Below, in pieces: positions 16,575 to 24,485 of a stretch of DNA of 64,000 nucleotides (positions within the stretch are counted from its first letter, which is position 1; each line of letters starts with the position of its first letter). The notes under the pieces were generated by a model. That model searched no databases. It was given only the letters and a program-made list of their open reading frames with translations, and was not told the origin of the DNA. The stretch comes from Salegentibacter lacus. GTDB taxonomy: Bacteria; Bacteroidota; Bacteroidia; Flavobacteriales; Flavobacteriaceae. Position numbers and translations under genes: made by a program. Location: positions 62,001 to 126,000 of the forward strand of contig NZ_JAIQZB010000010.1 in the NCBI RefSeq assembly GCF_020164555.1, given 5' to 3'.

Positions 16575-16976
16575 TTATTTTAAAGGATCGTTTCTCCTTG
16601 CTTTCTTTTCCGCATTGATTTTCTTTGCTTTTAGGCGTCTTAATTTCGCCGCTTTACTGGGCCTGGTTTTCTTTCTTGGTTTAGGCTTCTTCACATTCTC
16701 CCTTAGCAAATCAAAAAACTTAGTTATAACCAGCTCTTTGTTTTTATGCTGACTTCTACTTTCTTCACTATGCAGAATTAACAGGTTCTCTTTGCTTAAC
16801 CGGGATTCCAGTTTTTTAATTAAACGCTGTTTTTCGTCGTCAGAAAGTCCTTGTGAATCATCTAAATGAAAGTAAAGCTCAACTTTAGATGAAGTTTTAT
16901 TAACGTGCTGGCCACCGGCACCAGAACTGCGTACGGCTTTAAAATTTAATTCCCGTGTTATTTGTTCTTCATTCAA
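16575..16976 (-). CDS. arfB: Alternative ribosome-rescue peptidyl-tRNA hydrolase ArfB
   Basis: 133 residues. The release-factor-like domain carries the catalytic motif SSGAGGQHVNKTSS (GGQ at 21-23), and the C-terminus is a basic tail (KKTRPSKAAKLRRLKAKKIN) that enters the mRNA channel of stalled ribosomes. ArfB releases nascent chains on ribosomes stalled without a stop codon. The start is TTG at 16976; no in-frame ATG fits the conserved N-terminus. It is the last gene of a five-gene operon, 6 bases after DUF4301. Confidence 0.95.
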   Translation of the reverse strand: MNEEQITRELNFKAVRSSGAGGQHVNKTSSKVELYFHLDDSQGLSDDEKQRLIKKLESRLSKENLLILHSEESRSQHKNKELVITKFFDLLRENVKKPKPRKKTRPSKAAKLRRLKAKKINAEKKARRNDPLK

Positions 16977-16982
16977 AACTAG

Positions 16983-18536
16983 CTATTTTGCCTGGTGAGA
17001 AGGTTTTAAAAGATCGGCCACAGTTTTCACAGGATTAAATGTTGAAACTGGAACTTCTACAAAAATCGTGTTCCAATGGGCCATTCCGCCGTTCCATAAA
17101 CCGGGACGTTCAAGAGCCTTTAGAGGTTTTCCGTCTTTGGTTTTATCGGCGATAAAACTCATATTTTCATCTACGTAATTATGAAGATCAAAACTTTCTC
17201 CTTTATGGTTTTTAAGACTGCAAACTATATCTACCGGATTAAAATGTGTAGAATTATTTAAAATCTCCAGTTGCTCTGAATTATTTTTATCTATTTGTGC
17301 ACCTTCAATAATCTGAAGCGAGATTTCTCCGTCTTCATTTTTAACTAAAAACGGTCCGCCACCCGGCTCACCTTCGTTTTTCACCATTCCGCAAACTCTT
17401 AACGGACGGTCTAATTTTTTACACAGATATTGTGTTTTTTCCTCTCCGGTAAATTTCTTAAAAGTAGAAGTCACTTTTACAAACAGCTCTTTTTCCAAAA
17501 ATTCGGCGATCTCGTCTAATTTAGTTTCCGAATTATTCCCACCATCAAGGTTTTGCATATACTCAAAAACCTGTTCCTGAAGCGCTATTAGTTTTCCTCC
17601 CAGCATTTCTTTCATTTCCACCACCTTTGGAAGATTAATAGCTACTACCACGTTATCTATGTTTTTAACAAAGATAAGATCGGCTTCCTGTTTATTTAAG
17701 TTTTCTATTAACGCACCATGACCACCGGGTCTAAAGAAAATCCTATTGTCTTCATCCCTAAATGGGTTGTTATTTTTATCTACAGCAATCGTGTCGGTTT
17801 TTGGATCCTGGTAAGAATATGAAATTTCAAATTTAGTTTGAGTAGCTTCTTCCACCCTTTCCTGAATGTTTTCAAATTCTTCTTCAAACTTTTCTTTATC
17901 GCCTTCAGCAACGGTAAAATGTAGTTTTGCCACTCCTTTTACTGAGAGGTATTTTGCAGCACTATTCAAATGCTCTTCAAAAGCACTCGCCGTATAATAA
18001 TTGTATGAATGAAAAGGAACCAGTCCTTTAGGTAGATCGCTTAACCCAAGTCCGTTTTCATACAACATGGTTTTCACCAAAATTAGCTGCTTTTCATTAT
18101 TAGATTTGTCTGAAAAACCTGAGTGATTCTCTTCAGCTTTTTTGACAGCATCATTATAAAATGGAAGTTTTTCTATTTTCTCAAAAAACAATTGGAGACT
18201 TTTATCTTGTTTCCTATCTAAGTAATTGCGCAAACTTTCCTTTTCAGGGTCAAATTCATCGGCGAAGTTGTGGAATGCCTTAAACATTCGGGTTGCAGCC
18301 CCGGAAGCTGGCACGAATTTCAAAAGATCTAATTGATCTTTTTTATCCTCAAATATTTGAATATACTTTTTCTCTTCGTCTACTGAATAGGCGAAAATTC
18401 CGTTTCCCACGGTTGCTGCCTGTTGAATATCTACCTTTATATTTCCTCTTTCGAAAATTTGAATTTGTCTTTCAACTTCCTGAGTTGATAATCCCTTTTC
18501 TTCAATCTGCAAAATGTCTATTTCGGTAAACTCCAC
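16983..18536 (-). CDS. DUF4301 protein, possible nucleotidyltransferase fold
   Basis: 517 residues, the normal size for DUF4301, a Bacteroidota family of unknown function. Near residues 75-86, VPASGAATRMFK resembles the G-x-G-T-R nucleotide-binding loop of sugar nucleotidyltransferases. RPGGHGALIENLN and the following DLIFVKNIDNVV resemble the sugar-binding and metal-binding segments of UDP-sugar pyrophosphorylases. This is motif resemblance by eye. The start is GTG at 18536, 2 bases after the NadR-like kinase stop. The family recurs as one conserved gene, which suggests a metabolic role. Confidence 0.85.
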   Translation of the reverse strand: MEFTEIDILQIEEKGLSTQEVERQIQIFERGNIKVDIQQAATVGNGIFAYSVDEEKKYIQIFEDKKDQLDLLKFVPASGAATRMFKAFHNFADEFDPEKESLRNYLDRKQDKSLQLFFEKIEKLPFYNDAVKKAEENHSGFSDKSNNEKQLILVKTMLYENGLGLSDLPKGLVPFHSYNYYTASAFEEHLNSAAKYLSVKGVAKLHFTVAEGDKEKFEEEFENIQERVEEATQTKFEISYSYQDPKTDTIAVDKNNNPFRDEDNRIFFRPGGHGALIENLNKQEADLIFVKNIDNVVVAINLPKVVEMKEMLGGKLIALQEQVFEYMQNLDGGNNSETKLDEIAEFLEKELFVKVTSTFKKFTGEEKTQYLCKKLDRPLRVCGMVKNEGEPGGGPFLVKNEDGEISLQIIEGAQIDKNNSEQLEILNNSTHFNPVDIVCSLKNHKGESFDLHNYVDENMSFIADKTKDGKPLKALERPGLWNGGMAHWNTIFVEVPVSTFNPVKTVADLLKPSHQAK

Positions 18537-18538
18537 GT

Positions 18539-19105
18539 TTATTTATTTTTTAAAAGTTCGTCTATTTTCTCTACCGCGGTTTTAAAGCGTTCGTCGAGAT
18601 CGCCTTTTAAAACCACATAGGGTTTTTTACTGTTTTTAAGTGCAGCTTCAAACCTTTTAAACATCCCAATACGGTCTTCTGGTTTATCCCGAAGGTCATC
18701 GGGAGTCCACGGTACGTCAATATACGTTAAAAAGTATAAATCGTAAATGTTGTTTAACGCATGTTTAAGAAGTTGAGGATCGCAAAAACCCTCGTAATAA
18801 GCCTCAGAATAAACCTTTAGCTCTAATAGATCGGTATCGCTAATTAGGAGTTTATTAGCTTTTTGGCTGAGTTCATTTTCACGTTTTATTTGACCTTCAG
18901 CGATAGGTATCATATCTTTTGGCTCGCAAACTTCTTGCTCTTTATCCCATTTTTCCTGAAGGTAATCCCGCATAAATTCTTCTACCCAAAGCGTATTATA
19001 ATGCTTGGCGAGCATTTCTGCCAGCGTTGTTTTTCCGGTAGATTCTGGTCCAAAAAGAACCACTTTTATGACGGACGAAGGTCGTTGCGCAAGTTTTTCT
19101 GCCAT
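18539..19105 (-). CDS. NadR-type nucleotide-binding kinase (ribosylnicotinamide or thiamine kinase candidate)
   Basis: 188 residues. Walker A GPESTGKTTL at 19-28; the WVEEFMRDYL and LISDTDLLEL segments match the kinase domain of NadR, which phosphorylates nicotinamide riboside. DVPWTPDDLRDKPEDR is the typical lid segment. It has no adenylyltransferase domain, so it would make the mononucleotide only. It overlaps the PnuC-type transporter by 40 bases, which suggests the kinase traps the imported substrate. Because the operon also starts with a thiamine-binding protein, a thiamine substrate is an alternative. Confidence 0.85.
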   Translation of the reverse strand: MAEKLAQRPSSVIKVVLFGPESTGKTTLAEMLAKHYNTLWVEEFMRDYLQEKWDKEQEVCEPKDMIPIAEGQIKRENELSQKANKLLISDTDLLELKVYSEAYYEGFCDPQLLKHALNNIYDLYFLTYIDVPWTPDDLRDKPEDRIGMFKRFEAALKNSKKPYVVLKGDLDERFKTAVEKIDELLKNK

Positions 19106-19698
19106 GCTTTGTAGCCGTAAATAGCGATTATAGTAAATACAAAATATTGAAGAGCCGTTAAAGTAAGGCCTTTATAAAAATAGAGTGGCACCGAAATAAC
19201 ATCGCCAATAATCCAGAAAATCCAGTTTTCAATTTTTCTATTGGCCATTTGCCACATTCCCACAAAGAAAATTGCCGTTGTAAACGTATCAACATAAGCG
19301 GTCCAGTTGTTCCATTTATCAAAATATTCATAAACCATGAACACAAAAATCAAGGTCGCAATAAAAATAAAAAGGCTTTGCCAGTTCTCTTTTTTGGTGG
19401 TATTGGTTATGGGCGTAAAATGCTCTTCATCTACTTTGCGTGTCCAAATATACCAGCCATAAATACTCATGGAGAAATAGTAAGCGTTTATCATCATGTC
19501 CCCAAGCAATTCCCATTGCCAAAGCAGGTAAACAAAAATCATGGTGCTTATAATCCCTGTGGGATAAACCAGAATGTTATTTTGTTTTGAATATAATACC
19601 GAAAGAAAGCCGAAAATTACCGCGATTACCTCAAGGATAATAAATAAAGTAGGATACCCGTAATACTGATCGAAGAAAAAATCAAAAATCGGCTGCAT
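19066..19698 (-). CDS. PnuC/PnuT-type vitamin transporter
   Basis: 210 residues with seven or so hydrophobic segments. NILVYPTGIISTMIFVYLLW, WYIWTRKVD, FFVGMWQMANRKIENWIFWI and VPLYFYKGLTLTALQY are characteristic of the PnuC family of facilitators, which move nicotinamide riboside or, in the PnuT branch found in Bacteroidota, thiamine. Substrate choice cannot be decided by eye. Its start overlaps the thiamine-binding protein by 17 bases and its end overlaps the kinase by 40 bases. Those neighbours favour a thiamine role more than an annotation of PnuC alone would. Confidence 0.9.
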   Translation of the reverse strand: MQPIFDFFFDQYYGYPTLFIILEVIAVIFGFLSVLYSKQNNILVYPTGIISTMIFVYLLWQWELLGDMMINAYYFSMSIYGWYIWTRKVDEEHFTPITNTTKKENWQSLFIFIATLIFVFMVYEYFDKWNNWTAYVDTFTTAIFFVGMWQMANRKIENWIFWIIGDVISVPLYFYKGLTLTALQYFVFTIIAIYGYKAWQKNLRNDLRPS

Positions 19699-19942
19699 AG
19701 TCGCTAAGATCTGATTTTACAATTTTTATATAGATTAGTCCGCGATCCATTGCTTCAAAAGCTACCTTTATTTCTGAATTTAGCAACGCCATTACCTCAT
19801 CATAATCTCCATAAACCTGCGTGCTTAACGGGGTCTCTTTTACCTTTAATCCTGAAGCCCGTAATTTTTTAATGAAATCAATGATTTTTGGTTCAAAATC
19901 GTCCTGTAACGGACTTAATGTAAGTTCTACTGAAATTTTCAT
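19682..19942 (-). CDS. Thiamine-binding protein, MTH1187/YkoF-like
   Basis: 86 residues. The sequence ISVELTLSPLQDDFEPKIID followed by KLRASGLKVKETPLSTQVYG fits the small ferredoxin-like MTH1187 (DUF77) family, members of which bind thiamine. It is cytoplasmic with no signal peptide. It is the first gene of the operon with the PnuC-type transporter and the NadR-like kinase. A candidate promoter lies at 19993-20000. No TPP riboswitch was found in front of this operon. Confidence 0.85.
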   Translation of the reverse strand: MKISVELTLSPLQDDFEPKIIDFIKKLRASGLKVKETPLSTQVYGDYDEVMALLNSEIKVAFEAMDRGLIYIKIVKSDLSDYAADF

Positions 19943-19992
19943 TTTTATTAATTTAGGTCATAAATGTTCAAAAACTTAACCCGTATAGAAGC

Positions 19993-20000
19993 CAAATTTA
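19993..20000 (-). promoter_or_regulatory. Candidate promoter of the thiamine-binding/PnuC operon
   Basis: TAAATTTG on the minus strand matches TAnnTTTG, about 50 bases before the start at 19942. No clear -33 element. Confidence 0.45.
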
Positions 20001-20131
20001 AAGATTTGAATTTAGTATCGCAGGGACTCAAGGAAACAATTTGCGGGGCACCACCTTTTTAATTCTCCAAAAATAACTCCGATCCCATTTTCCGTTAGTT
20101 TAAGAATCGCAATCAAGACTGTATATTTTCT

Positions 20132-20244
20132 CGTCATTGCGAGAAACAATTTGACAGAAGGAAAATTGTGACGCGGCAATCTGCAGAAGAAAACGTGAAT
20201 TTTTAACAACAGATTGCTTCAGTCGTGCCTTCTTCGCAATGACG
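20132..20244. repeat. REP-like palindromic repeat
   Basis: The ends CGTCATTGCGA and TCGCAATGACG are perfect 11-bp inverted repeats enclosing a folded interior (GCGGCAATCTG / CAGATTGC). The element belongs to the CGTCATTGCGAG-type intergenic repeats common in bacterial genomes. Further copies or relics lie at 42850 and 36601. It fills most of the 320-base gap before the GGGP synthase. Confidence 0.75.
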
Positions 20245-20262
20245 CTGTTTATTTATGAGCTA

Positions 20263-20955
20263 TCAATTTTCAAATTGGGTTCCCATCACGATCATATCAG
20301 CACCGGCTTTGTAGGCTTTTTTCTGTTGTTCCAAACTACGAATTCCGCCACCAACGATTAAGGGAATAGAAACCGCTTTTTTAACCTCAGCAATAATTTC
20401 TTCTGAAACCGGAAAATCGGCTCCACTACCCGCTTCTAAGTAAATAAGTTTTTTTCCCGAAAATTCTCCCGCCAAAGCAGTATTTACAATCGTATCAACC
20501 TGGGATTGCGGAATTGGCTTGGTTCCACTCACCCGTTGTACCGCACATTCTTTTCCACCGTCTATTAAAATATAGGCAGTTGGAATAATTTCTAATTTAC
20601 TATTCTTTAATTTTTCTACAGATTTCACCTGCTGCTCTATCAAATATTCAGGATTCCTTCCGGAAATTAGACTTAGAAAAAGCAAAGCGTCTGCTGTTTC
20701 TGTAATTTGGGAATAATCGCCTGGAAACAATATTACCGGTAAATCGGTTTCTGCTTTTATCGCTTTTACCGTTTTTTCGGTTTTCATTTTTTCAACAGTG
20801 CTGCCTCCTACCAAAATATGGGTAGTTTCTATTGGTAATTTTTCCAGGTATAATTCTGCTTCAGCTTCTATAAATTTATCAGGATCTATCAAGATGGCGA
20901 GCAGTCTTTTTCCTTCGGCGATAGCGAGGGAAATTTCAGCATAAAAATTCCGCAT
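20263..20955 (-). CDS. Geranylgeranylglyceryl/heptaprenylglyceryl phosphate synthase
   Basis: 230 residues. A TIM-barrel prenyltransferase that joins a polyprenyl diphosphate to sn-glycerol-1-phosphate. Family markers are LAILIDPDKF, HILVGGSTV, PVILFPGD, SLISGRNPEYLI, YLEAGSGADFPVS, PLIVGGGIRS and AGADMIVMGTQFE. Group II enzymes of this family occur in Bacteroidota as well as archaea. The chain length cannot be read. The start overlaps the PPTase stop by one base, so the two are coupled. Confidence 0.93.
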   Translation of the reverse strand: MRNFYAEISLAIAEGKRLLAILIDPDKFIEAEAELYLEKLPIETTHILVGGSTVEKMKTEKTVKAIKAETDLPVILFPGDYSQITETADALLFLSLISGRNPEYLIEQQVKSVEKLKNSKLEIIPTAYILIDGGKECAVQRVSGTKPIPQSQVDTIVNTALAGEFSGKKLIYLEAGSGADFPVSEEIIAEVKKAVSIPLIVGGGIRSLEQQKKAYKAGADMIVMGTQFEN

Positions 20956-21602
20956 TAATTTTCGGCTTTTTTATGGTCACTCCAACCATAAACGCAGGTA
21001 AAGCCTTCAAATTCCAGGAATTTCATTTCGTAGAAAGATTCCTTTCCCTTAAAGTTAACTTTGGCTGTAGTTTCAGCATCATCAAAATCGAAGTCGGTTA
21101 CATTAATGTGCTGCAAAAATCCAAGTCCGGGTTCGGCATACATTTTATAGATGGATTCCTTGGCCCCCCAAACAATAGTGAGTTTTCTTATTAAAGCTTC
21201 TTCATTTGCCACGGTATGATATTCGCTAAGTGGCGTGAATTTATTGGCGATTTTGAGAATTTTATCACGTCGCTTTTCAATATCTATCCCAACTTTTTCA
21301 TCACTTAGAATTATCGCGGTAAAATTAAAAGAATGCGTTATAGAAATGTTTTTTCCGTTTTTTAAATGCGGTTTTCCTAAATCGTCATAAAACAAATCAT
21401 GATCTACATAACCGGCTTCGCCCATTAAATGACGAATACTCATAAAACCGCGACGGTGAATTTCCGATTTCATTCCGTTTACGCGGTTCTTACAATGTTC
21501 GGTTAATTCTATCCCTTCGCTTAACTCTTTAAAAGGTTCTTCTACCTTCCAAATGAAGACTTTAGTATGCGGGTTTACTGTTATTGTTTTGTAAAGTGGC
21601 AT
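20955..21602 (-). CDS. 4'-phosphopantetheinyl transferase superfamily protein
   Basis: 215 residues, Sfp-type length. The Mg-binding motif VGIDIEKRR has Asp107 and Glu109, and [12 protein letters not shown] (~145-155) supplies the conserved KES. It transfers phosphopantetheine from CoA to carrier proteins such as acyl carrier protein. Its start lies 65 bases from ahcY, which is transcribed the other way. Whether the target is the fatty-acid ACP or a specialised carrier is unknown. Confidence 0.92.
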   Translation of the reverse strand: MPLYKTITVNPHTKVFIWKVEEPFKELSEGIELTEHCKNRVNGMKSEIHRRGFMSIRHLMGEAGYVDHDLFYDDLGKPHLKNGKNISITHSFNFTAIILSDEKVGIDIEKRRDKILKIANKFTPLSEYHTVANEEALIRKLTIVWGAKESIYKMYAEPGLGFLQHINVTDFDFDDAETTAKVNFKGKESFYEMKFLEFEGFTCVYGWSDHKKAEN

Positions 21603-21623
21603 GTAGGTTTGTTATAGATTCCT

Positions 21624-21631
21624 TATTTTTG
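21624..21631 (+). promoter_or_regulatory. Candidate ahcY promoter
   Basis: TATTTTTG fits the -7 consensus, 37 bases before the ahcY start. A second match, TAGGTTTG, lies at 21604-21611; which is used is undecided. Confidence 0.45.
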
Positions 21632-21667
21632 CGAGACAAAAAATTGCTAATATTCAAATATAATAAT

Positions 21668-22984
21668 ATGTCGACTAAAACAGTGCCGTATACCGCTTAT
21701 AAAGTTAAGGATATTTCCCTGGCCGATTGGGGAAGAAAAGAGATAGAACTCGCCGAAGCTGAAATGCCGGGATTAATGTCCCTGCGTGAAGAATATAAAA
21801 ATGAACAACCACTAAAAGGAGCCAGAATTGCCGGATGTCTTCACATGACCGTGCAAACTGCAGTACTTATTGAAACGCTTATTTCTTTAGGGGCAGATGT
21901 AACCTGGAGCTCTTGTAATATTTTTTCTACACAAGATCACGCTGCAGCTGCTATTGCCGCTGCCGGAATTCCCGTTTACGCCTGGAAAGGAATGACCGAG
22001 GAAGAATTTAACTGGTGTATAGAGCAAACCCTGTTTTTTGGTGAAGAGCGCGAACCTTTAAATATGATTCTTGATGATGGCGGCGATCTTACCAATATGG
22101 TTTTCGATAAGTACCCAGAGCTTGCTGAGGGAATCCGCGGACTTTCTGAAGAAACCACTACCGGAGTTCACAGACTTTACGAAAGAATGAAAAACGGGAC
22201 TTTGGTAATGCCTGCTATTAACGTGAACGATTCGGTTACCAAGTCTAAATTTGATAATAAATACGGATGTCGTGAAAGTGCTGTTGATGCAATTCGACGT
22301 GCTACTGATGTTATGCTTGCCGGAAAACGCGTTGTAGTTTGTGGTTATGGAGATGTTGGAAAAGGAACTGCTGCTTCATTTAAAGGCGCCGGATCTATTG
22401 TAACCGTTACCGAAATTGACCCGATTTGTGCATTACAAGCTGCAATGGACGGGTTTGAAGTGAAAAAATTGGAAACTGTACTTCCAAAAGCTGATATTGT
22501 TATTACCACTACCGGAAATAAAGATATTGTGCGTGGAGAGCATTTTGAAGCGATGAAAGACAAAACCATTGTTTGTAACATTGGGCATTTTGATAATGAA
22601 ATTGATGTTGCCTGGTTGAATAATAATCACGGTGATTCTAAAGACACTATCAAACCTCAGGTTGATAAATATACTATTGACGGAAAAGACATTATTCTTT
22701 TAGCTGAAGGTCGTTTGGTGAATCTTGGTTGCGCAACAGGCCACCCAAGTTTTGTAATGAGTAACTCGTTTACTAACCAGACTTTAGCTCAAATCGAGCT
22801 TTGGAAAAATTCTGATAAATACGAAAATGAAGTTTATATGCTTCCGAAGCATCTAGATGAAAAGGTTGCCAAACTTCACTTAGAAAAAATTGGAGTAGAA
22901 TTAACCGAACTTAAACAATACCAGGCCGAATATATTGGTGTGGAAGTAAAAGGCCCATATAAGCCGGAGTATTACAGATATTAA
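21668..22984 (+). CDS. ahcY: Adenosylhomocysteinase
   Basis: 438 residues from the ATG at 21668; the frame extends 28 codons further upstream across the promoter. It hydrolyses S-adenosylhomocysteine to adenosine and homocysteine, relieving inhibition of methyltransferases. Landmarks: [30 protein letters not shown], the NAD-binding loop [20 protein letters not shown], and the C-terminal YKPEYYRY that contributes to the cofactor site of a neighbouring subunit. The length lacks the extra insert of many proteobacterial forms. A strong terminator follows. Confidence 0.98.
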   Translation: MSTKTVPYTAYKVKDISLADWGRKEIELAEAEMPGLMSLREEYKNEQPLKGARIAGCLHMTVQTAVLIETLISLGADVTWSSCNIFSTQDHAAAAIAAAGIPVYAWKGMTEEEFNWCIEQTLFFGEEREPLNMILDDGGDLTNMVFDKYPELAEGIRGLSEETTTGVHRLYERMKNGTLVMPAINVNDSVTKSKFDNKYGCRESAVDAIRRATDVMLAGKRVVVCGYGDVGKGTAASFKGAGSIVTVTEIDPICALQAAMDGFEVKKLETVLPKADIVITTTGNKDIVRGEHFEAMKDKTIVCNIGHFDNEIDVAWLNNNHGDSKDTIKPQVDKYTIDGKDIILLAEGRLVNLGCATGHPSFVMSNSFTNQTLAQIELWKNSDKYENEVYMLPKHLDEKVAKLHLEKIGVELTELKQYQAEYIGVEVKGPYKPEYYRY

Positions 22985-23022
22985 TGTGTAATTTTCCGCG
23001 GAAACGGAAACTCCATTAAACA

Positions 23023-23066
23023 TAAAAAAGCCTCACAGATATCAAAAATCTGTGAGGCTTTTTTAT
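23023..23066 (+). terminator. Rho-independent terminator of ahcY
   Basis: AAAAAAGCCTCACAGAT / ATCTGTGAGGCTTTTTT: a stem of up to 17 bp with a short loop and T-tract, about 40 bases after the ahcY stop. The A-tract on the other side may also serve the minus strand. Confidence 0.92.
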
Positions 23067-23093
23067 TTTGTAATACTAAGAAATCTTTAAGTG

Positions 23094-23116
23094 GTCATCC
23101 TGAACTTGTTTCAGGA
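23094..23116. repeat. Small intergenic hairpin repeat
   Basis: GTCATCCTGAACTTGTTTCAGGA folds as TCCTGAA / TTCAGGA. This sequence type is a common intergenic element in bacteria. Located between the ahcY terminator and the DUF2007 gene. Confidence 0.45.
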
Positions 23117-23144
23117 GCTAAGCCAGTTCGAACTAAATTCTTCT

Positions 23145-23492
23145 CTAATTCCCGCTCATAAACCAGACAAAGAAAATAATAGCCAAAAGTACTACCAGCG
23201 CGGCAAGCAAGACAAACACCCATTTTCCTACTTGAGGTTTTGTTCTTTTGGGATTTGATATATTATGACTTTGACCAAGAAAACCACTTCTTTGAATAAT
23301 TTCATGTGCTTTTTCCCGGTCTTTTTCCGCAACTTCAATTCTAAGACCATCATTACCTAATGCACCAATATTGGTCGCATTATCTGTTGCCTCTCCGTAA
23401 GACCTGTAATCTAATTTTTCATCATCGAAAAGATTTTTAATAATAGAATGTTCATTACGGTCTGATGTTCTAAAAACGTCAATATACTTCAT
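23145..23492 (-). CDS. DUF2007 domain protein with C-terminal membrane anchor
   Basis: 115 residues. The N-terminal ~70 residues (VFRTSDRNEHSIIKNLFDDE, then LRIEVAEKDREKAHEII) form a DUF2007 domain, a small ferredoxin-like fold related to PII-type signalling proteins. A basic linker leads to one membrane helix (WVFVLLAALVVLLAIIFFVW) at the C-terminus. Function unknown; a second DUF2007 protein is encoded in the biotin cluster at 43589. It is separated from the ribosomal operon by a terminator. Confidence 0.8.
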   Translation of the reverse strand: MKYIDVFRTSDRNEHSIIKNLFDDEKLDYRSYGEATDNATNIGALGNDGLRIEVAEKDREKAHEIIQRSGFLGQSHNISNPKRTKPQVGKWVFVLLAALVVLLAIIFFVWFMSGN

Positions 23493-23525
23493 AACTTATA
23501 TCTTAAAGTCTTAATTAAAGATACG

Positions 23526-23555
23526 AAAAAACCCCTTCCGAAATTCGGAAGGGGT
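23526..23555 (-). terminator. Terminator of the rplU-rpmA operon
   Basis: ACCCCTTCCG / CGGAAGGGGT (10-12 bp) with a tiny loop, followed on the minus strand by a T-tract; 48 bases after the rpmA stop. Confidence 0.88.
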
Positions 23556-23602
23556 CTTAGTATAATTCTAAGAATAAATCTTATCTCATTTAAGAGTTAA
23601 GA

Positions 23603-23863
23603 TTATGCTTCAAACGGTTCTATAGAAACGTAAGATTTATTATTCGTTGTCTTAGAAAATTTCACAAGACCATCAACTTTAGCGTGTAAAGTATGATCTT
23701 TTCCTGCATACACATTATCACCTGGATTGTGCGCAGTACCTCTTTGTCTAACAATAATATTTCCGGCTACGGCTTTCTGACCGCCAAAGATCTTTACGCC
23801 TAAGCGTTTTGATTCTGACTCTCTACCGTTCTTGGAACTACCGACTCCTTTTTTGTGTGCCAT
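23603..23863 (-). CDS. rpmA: 50S ribosomal protein L27
   Basis: 86 residues. The N-terminus [20 protein letters not shown] and the block [20 protein letters not shown] are diagnostic of bL27, whose tail reaches the peptidyl-transferase centre. It shows the short N-terminus that needs no proteolytic trimming, unlike Firmicutes L27. It follows rplU by 28 bases in the usual operon. Confidence 0.98.
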   Translation of the reverse strand: MAHKKGVGSSKNGRESESKRLGVKIFGGQKAVAGNIIVRQRGTAHNPGDNVYAGKDHTLHAKVDGLVKFSKTTNNKSYVSIEPFEA

Positions 23864-23891
23864 TTTACTTTAGTTTTAAGTAGATTAATAG

Positions 23892-24383
23892 TTAACTTAA
23901 AGCTTCAATTAATTCAGCTTTCTTCATAGAAGAGTAGCCTTCAAGACCTTTCTCCTTAGCCATCTCTTTCAATTCAGCTACGGTGTACTGATTTAAATCT
24001 TCCGATTTTTTATCAGATTTGGTTTCTTTAGGTGCTTCTTCTTTTTTAGTTGAAGCAGCTTTCTTTCCACCTTTTACCTCGATGCTTTCAATTACGATTT
24101 CGGTTAAAGATTGACGGTGACCGTTTTTCTTTTTGTAACCTTTACGTCTTTTCTTTTTGAAAACGATTACTTTGTCTCCTTTAAGGTGACGGGTGATTTT
24201 TGCTCCTACTAGAGCACCATCTATAGCCGGGGCGCCAAGGTTTATGCTGTCACCATCTCCGGTAAGAAGAACTTTGTCAAAAGAAACGCTGTCTCCTTCT
24301 TCTCCGCTTAGACGGTTAACAAACACCTTTTGGTCTTTTGCAACTTTAAATTGCTGCCCTGCTATCTCTACAATTGCATACAT
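23892..24383 (-). CDS. rplU: 50S ribosomal protein L21 with SAP-like C-terminal extension
   Basis: 163 residues against about 103 for ordinary bL21. Residues 1-~103 are the normal domain (MYAIVEIAGQQFKV, GAKITRHLKGDKVIVFKKKR, KKNGHRQSLTEIVIESI). After a Lys/Glu-rich linker comes a helical domain TVAELKEMAKEKGLEGYSSM ending KKAELIEALS, which matches the SAP/Rho_N type of small nucleic-acid-binding helix-hairpin. The extension is probably an extra RNA contact. The promoter has near-ideal elements (24443-24473). Confidence 0.97.
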   Translation of the reverse strand: MYAIVEIAGQQFKVAKDQKVFVNRLSGEEGDSVSFDKVLLTGDGDSINLGAPAIDGALVGAKITRHLKGDKVIVFKKKRRKGYKKKNGHRQSLTEIVIESIEVKGGKKAASTKKEEAPKETKSDKKSEDLNQYTVAELKEMAKEKGLEGYSSMKKAELIEALS

Positions 24384-24442
24384 AGTGTTGTGATTAATTA
24401 ATTTATGCTAAAAATTACACTTACTTTTTTCGCAAGCGGGTG

Positions 24443-24473
24443 CAAATATACTTCTAATTAATTAATTCACAAA
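24443..24473 (-). promoter_or_regulatory. Promoter of rplU-rpmA
   Basis: On the minus strand, TTTG, a spacer of exactly 19 bases, and TATATTTG: a full match to the Bacteroidota -33/-7 consensus. The start codon is 60 bases downstream. Confidence 0.78.
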
Positions 24474-24485
24474 GCCTAAAAAACT

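Noticed and set aside
19943-20131. Possible second TPP riboswitch before the thiamine-binding/PnuC operon
   Set aside because: I looked for GGGGTGCC, CTGAGA and the ACCTG/AATGC blocks on the minus strand and found none; only a -7 box is visible.
20012-20209. 65-codon minus-strand frame before the GGGP synthase
   Set aside because: It lies largely in the REP-like palindrome and has unusual composition; best explained as repeat DNA.
23021-23070. Attenuator or tRNA-like structure after ahcY
   Set aside because: It is a plain long-stem terminator with T-tract; no tRNA arms or leader reading frame are present.
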